Shown: positions 11,454-13,963 of the stretch, piece by piece
How the letters are laid out: each line of letters begins with the position of its first letter
How positions within the stretch are numbered: the first letter of the stretch is position 1
Source of the DNA: Quadrisphaera sp.
Lineage (GTDB): Bacteria > Actinomycetota > Actinomycetes > Actinomycetales > Quadrisphaeraceae
Length of the DNA stretch: 13,963 nucleotides
Direction: 5' to 3'
Assembly (NCBI GenBank): GCA_029258695.1
Contig: JARIBR010000300.1
Coordinates: forward strand, 1 to 13,963
The notes under the pieces: generated by a model
Told to the model about the DNA's origin: nothing
Databases searched by the model: none
Seen by the model: only the letters and a program-made list of their open reading frames with translations
Program-made: the position numbers and the translations under genes

Positions 11454-13589
11454 ATGGCCAGCCCCGACGACGCGGGCGAGCGCGAGCCGGCGGCGGAGCC
11501 GGTCGTGACCCGGGTGGCCATGATCAGCATGCACACCTCGCCGCTGGCCCAGCCCGGGTCGGGGGACGCCGGCGGGCTGAACGTCTACGTCGTCGCGCTG
11601 GCCCGTGAGCTCGCCGCCCGTGGCACGAAGGTCGAGATCTTCACCCGCGCCGTCTCCTCGGCCCACCCCGAGACCGTCGAGCTGGCCGACGGCGTGCTGG
11701 TGCGCCACGTCGCCGCCGGCCCCTACGAGGGGCTGACCAAGGAGGAGCTGCCCGGCCAGATGTGCGCCTTCGCCGCCGGGACCCTGCAGGTCGGCGCCCG
11801 CGCGCCGCAGGGCTGGTACGACCTCGTGCACTCCCACTACTGGCTCTCCGGCCACGTCGGGTGGCTCGCCGCGGAGCGCTGGGGAGTCCCCCTGGTGCAC
11901 AGCGCCCACACCCTGGCGAAGGTCAAGAACGCCCACCTGGCGGCCGGTGACGCCCCCGAGCCGCCGGGGCGGATCATCGGCGAGGAACAGGTGGTCGCCG
12001 CCGCCGACGCCCTGATCGCGAACACCGCCGCCGAGGCGGAGGACCTGGTGGAGCGCTACGGCGCCGACCTCTCCACGGTGCACGTCGCGCCCCCCGGGGT
12101 CGACCTCGAGACCTTCTGCCCGGGGCCGTCCGAGGCCGCCCGCCGCGAGCTCGGGCTGCCGCAGGACGCCGTCGTCCTGCTCTTCGCCGGCCGCGTGCAA
12201 CCCCTCAAGGGCGCAGACGTCCTCGTGCGCGCCGCAGCCCACCTGCTGCGCGCCGACCCGAGCCTGCGGGAACGGCTCACGGTGGCCGTCGTGGGCGGCG
12301 CGTCCGGCACGGGCCTGGAGCCGCCGCACGACCTGGGGCGTCTGGCTGCCTCCCTCGGGCTCGTCGACGGGCCGGGCGCCCGGGTCGTCGTCCTGCTGGC
12401 CCCCCCGGCGCCGCGGGCTCACCTGGCGCGGTGGTTCCGGGCCGCGGACGTCGTCGCGGTGCCCTCGCACAGCGAGTCCTTCGGGCTGGTGGCCCTGGAG
12501 GCGCAGGCGTGCGGGGCCACCGTGGTCGCGGCCAGGGTGGGCGGGCTGGTCACCGCCGTCGACGACGGCGTCTCCGGGGTGCTCGTCGACGGCCACCACC
12601 CGGCGCGGTGGGCCGACGTGCTGCGCTCGCTGCTCGCCGACCCGGGGCGCCGCGCCGCGCTGGGCGCCGGGGGGCGCGCCCACGCCGAGCGGTTCGGCTG
12701 GGGCGCGACCGCCGACGCGGTGGTGAAGGCGTACGCGGCGGCCGCCGCGGACCACCGTCGCGAGGGTGCGGCGATGACCCAGAGCGAGCCGTCGAGGCCC
12801 ACCTCAGCAGCCAGCACGTCCGCCGCGCCCTCCGGCTCCGGGCGGCCCGTGGGCACCCTGGTGCTCCTGCGTCACGGCCAGAGCACGTGGAACGCGGAGA
12901 ACCTCTTCACCGGCTGGGTGGACGTCCCGCTCAGCGAGGACGGGCGTGCCGAGGCGGTCCGCGGCGGCCACATGCTCGTGGACGCCGGCCTGCTGCCCGA
13001 CGTCGTGCACACCTCGCTGCTGCGCCGGGCGATCTCCACGGCCAACATGGCCCTCGGCGTCGCCGACCGCCACTGGATCGAGACCCGTCGCTCCTGGCGC
13101 CTCAACGAGCGGCACTACGGGGCCCTGCAGGGCAAGGACAAGAAGGCCACGCTCGAGGAGTACGGCGAGGAGCAGTTCATGACCTGGCGCCGCTCCTACG
13201 CCACGCCCCCGCCCCCGATCGACCCCGACGGCGAGTTCAGCCAGTCCCACGACGTGCGTTACGCCCACCTTGGCAGCGCGGCCCCGCGCACGGAGTGCCT
13301 GGAGGACGTCGTGGAGCGGATGCTCCCGTACTGGTACGACGCGATCGTCCCCGACCTGCGCCTGGGCCGGTGCGTCCTGCTCGCCGCCCACGGCAACTCG
13401 CTGCGGGCGCTGGTCAAGCACCTCGACGGGGTCTCCGACGAGGACATCGTGGGGCTGAACATCCCCACCGGCATCCCGCTGCGCTACGACCTCGACGAGG
13501 ACCTCGCCCCCCTGACCCCGGGCGGGACCTACCTCGACCCGGACGCCGCGGCCGCCGCCGCGGCCGCCGTGGCGGCCCAGGGGCGCTGA
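11454..13589 (+). CDS. mshA: D-inositol-3-phosphate glycosyltransferase MshA fused in frame to phosphoglycerate mutase
   Basis: MshA transfers GlcNAc from UDP-GlcNAc to 1L-inositol-3-phosphate, the first step of mycothiol synthesis. Residues about 20-435 form a GT4/GT-B enzyme. The acceptor side has [20 protein letters not shown], then [32 protein letters not shown] and [14 protein letters not shown]. The donor side has [20 protein letters not shown] and the E-x7-E motif [15 protein letters not shown]. The reading frame then continues with no stop through a Ser/Thr/Pro-rich linker (about 441-465) into a complete phosphoglycerate mutase (about 466-711), giving a 711-residue open frame. MshA and Gpm are normally separate neighbouring genes. 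Either this is a bifunctional fusion, or the mshA stop was lost through an indel (real or a sequencing error). An internal ATG with a good ribosome site at 12774 could still make free mutase. Confidence 0.88.
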   Translation: MASPDDAGEREPAAEPVVTRVAMISMHTSPLAQPGSGDAGGLNVYVVALARELAARGTKVEIFTRAVSSAHPETVELADGVLVRHVAAGPYEGLTKEELPGQMCAFAAGTLQVGARAPQGWYDLVHSHYWLSGHVGWLAAERWGVPLVHSAHTLAKVKNAHLAAGDAPEPPGRIIGEEQVVAAADALIANTAAEAEDLVERYGADLSTVHVAPPGVDLETFCPGPSEAARRELGLPQDAVVLLFAGRVQPLKGADVLVRAAAHLLRADPSLRERLTVAVVGGASGTGLEPPHDLGRLAASLGLVDGPGARVVVLLAPPAPRAHLARWFRAADVVAVPSHSESFGLVALEAQACGATVVAARVGGLVTAVDDGVSGVLVDGHHPARWADVLRSLLADPGRRAALGAGGRAHAERFGWGATADAVVKAYAAAAADHRREGAAMTQSEPSRPTSAASTSAAPSGSGRPVGTLVLLRHGQSTWNAENLFTGWVDVPLSEDGRAEAVRGGHMLVDAGLLPDVVHTSLLRRAISTANMALGVADRHWIETRRSWRLNERHYGALQGKDKKATLEEYGEEQFMTWRRSYATPPPPIDPDGEFSQSHDVRYAHLGSAAPRTECLEDVVERMLPYWYDAIVPDLRLGRCVLLAAHGNSLRALVKHLDGVSDEDIVGLNIPTGIPLRYDLDEDLAPLTPGGTYLDPDAAAAAAAAVAAQGR
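12774..13589 (+). CDS. gpmA: 2,3-bisphosphoglycerate-dependent phosphoglycerate mutase module (possible internal start)
   Basis: Interconverts 3- and 2-phosphoglycerate in glycolysis. This is the C-terminal part of the fused frame, listed separately because it could also be translated alone (271 residues; the family is usually about 250). The ATG at 12774 is preceded by GAGGG with 7-nt spacing. Motifs are [20 protein letters not shown], with the phosphorylated histidine at residue 34 of this module (474 of the fusion); [52 protein letters not shown]; and [20 protein letters not shown], with the second catalytic histidine (646 of the fusion). [16 protein letters not shown] is also typical. The first 25 residues are a Ser/Thr/Pro/Ala-rich extension that serves as a linker in the fused form. 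The C-terminus has an Ala run. The stop lies 19 bp from the convergent phoU stop. Confidence 0.85.
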   Translation: MTQSEPSRPTSAASTSAAPSGSGRPVGTLVLLRHGQSTWNAENLFTGWVDVPLSEDGRAEAVRGGHMLVDAGLLPDVVHTSLLRRAISTANMALGVADRHWIETRRSWRLNERHYGALQGKDKKATLEEYGEEQFMTWRRSYATPPPPIDPDGEFSQSHDVRYAHLGSAAPRTECLEDVVERMLPYWYDAIVPDLRLGRCVLLAAHGNSLRALVKHLDGVSDEDIVGLNIPTGIPLRYDLDEDLAPLTPGGTYLDPDAAAAAAAAVAAQGR

Positions 13590-13613
13590 GCCTCACGCGC
13601 GGCGGCGCTCAGC
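13585..13613. terminator. Possible bidirectional terminator between gpm and phoU
   Basis: GCTGAGC at 13585-13591 and GCTCAGC at 13607-13613 form a perfect 7-bp inverted repeat around a 15-nt loop. Each arm contains the stop codon of one of the two convergent genes, so it is placed to end both transcripts. No T-run. The stem is short, so confidence is modest. Confidence 0.4.
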
Positions 13614-13963
13614 CCGGGAGGCCCGCCGGCGCCAGCGCGGGCCCGGCGGTCGCGTCGCCCGGGCCGTAGTCCCCGGTGACGAGGAAGTTCACGCGGCGCG
13701 CCAGCGAGATGGCGTGGTCGCCGAAGCGCTCGAAGTAGCGGCTGGCCAGCGTGACGTCCGCGGTGGTCTCCCCCGGCTGCGTCCACTCCGGGGAGCACAC
13801 GGTGAGGAAGACCTGGCGGTGGAGCGCGTCGAGGGCGTCGTCGTCGCGCTCCAGCTCGGCGGCGAGGTCGAGGTCCCGGGTCGCGATGACCTGGCCGGCC
13901 TTGACCGCGACCCGCTCGGCGATGTCGCCCATCTGCGCGAACGTGGGTGCGAGCTGCTCGGGG
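13609..13963 (-). CDS. phoU: Phosphate signalling protein PhoU, C-terminal part (runs off right edge)
   Basis: PhoU is a peripheral membrane protein that links the Pst phosphate transporter to the sensor kinase (SenX3/PhoR type in actinobacteria) and represses the phosphate-starvation response when phosphate is ample. About 117 C-terminal residues are visible: PEQLAPTFAQMGDIAERVAV, KAGQVIATRDLDLAAELERD, DALDALHRQVFLTV and the second-repeat signature VTLASRYFERFGDHAISLAR followed by RVNFLVTGDY. The last fits the E/DRxxDHAxNIAE-type metal-cluster motif of PhoU (here ERFGDHAISLAR). The coding frame continues past the right edge. The final 15 or so residues are non-conserved. It converges on gpm with an 19-bp gap. 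In Streptomyces and Mycobacterium the mshA-gpm region leads to phoU or the senX3-regX3 pair. Confidence 0.93.
   Translation of the reverse strand, partial: PEQLAPTFAQMGDIAERVAVKAGQVIATRDLDLAAELERDDDALDALHRQVFLTVCSPEWTQPGETTADVTLASRYFERFGDHAISLARRVNFLVTGDYGPGDATAGPALAPAGLPG

Noticed and set aside
11308..11508. Upstream open frame with a His-Ala-rich stretch overlapping the mshA start
   Set aside because: It starts upstream of the candidate mshA -10 box, has no ribosome site and overlaps mshA in another frame; treated as repeat-driven rather than a leader peptide.
11283..12755. 490-residue minus-strand frame opposite mshA
   Set aside because: It is a shadow produced by G/C third-position bias; the plus strand carries all MshA motifs.

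Overview
The window is very GC-rich with almost only G or C at codon third positions, and it carries mycothiol genes (mshA, mshD), a GlnR-type regulator and an RsiG/AmfC-type anti-sigma factor. That points to an Actinomycetota chromosome. A Kineosporiales-like organism (Kineococcus and relatives) is a guess from the overall style, not something I can prove. I see no tRNA, rRNA, CRISPR array, insertion sequence or other sign of a mobile element. It reads as conserved core chromosome with a few lineage-specific small genes. From memory, the order ppk, mshD, glnR, ygfZ, ferric-nitrobindin-like gene, rsiG/amfC, mshA, gpm, phoU is also found, more spread out, in Streptomyces, and parts of it occur in Mycobacterium.

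Left part (1-2434, all minus strand): the 5' end of polyphosphate kinase ppk, running off the left edge; mshD (mycothiol synthase); a 279-bp intergenic stretch with a 20-bp tandem duplication and a perfect 19-bp inverted repeat; and glnR. Middle-left (2574-5186, plus strand): a multi-pass membrane protein, a small Pro/Arg-rich protein with one membrane segment, and ygfZ (folate-dependent Fe-S maintenance). Middle (5230-8740): a proline-rich membrane protein on the minus strand, diverging from a 37-residue membrane peptide coupled to a nitrobindin-like gene, then rsiG, which converges on and overlaps a polyprenol-phosphate-mannose synthase gene.

Right part (8791-13963): a thermolabile-type L-asparaginase, a DUF2516 membrane protein, a convergent overlapping SAM methyltransferase gene, then mshA, which runs in frame without a stop codon into the phosphoglycerate mutase gene, and finally the 3' end of phoU entering from the right edge.

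Functional themes are mycothiol biosynthesis (first step mshA, last step mshD), phosphate metabolism (ppk, phoU), nitrogen (glnR, asparaginase) and central glycolysis (gpm). The most interesting observations are the MshA-phosphoglycerate mutase read-through fusion, an RsiG homologue with two near-complete c-di-GMP signatures, and five start codons each preceded by a TANNNT box 6-7 nt upstream, the signature of leaderless transcripts.
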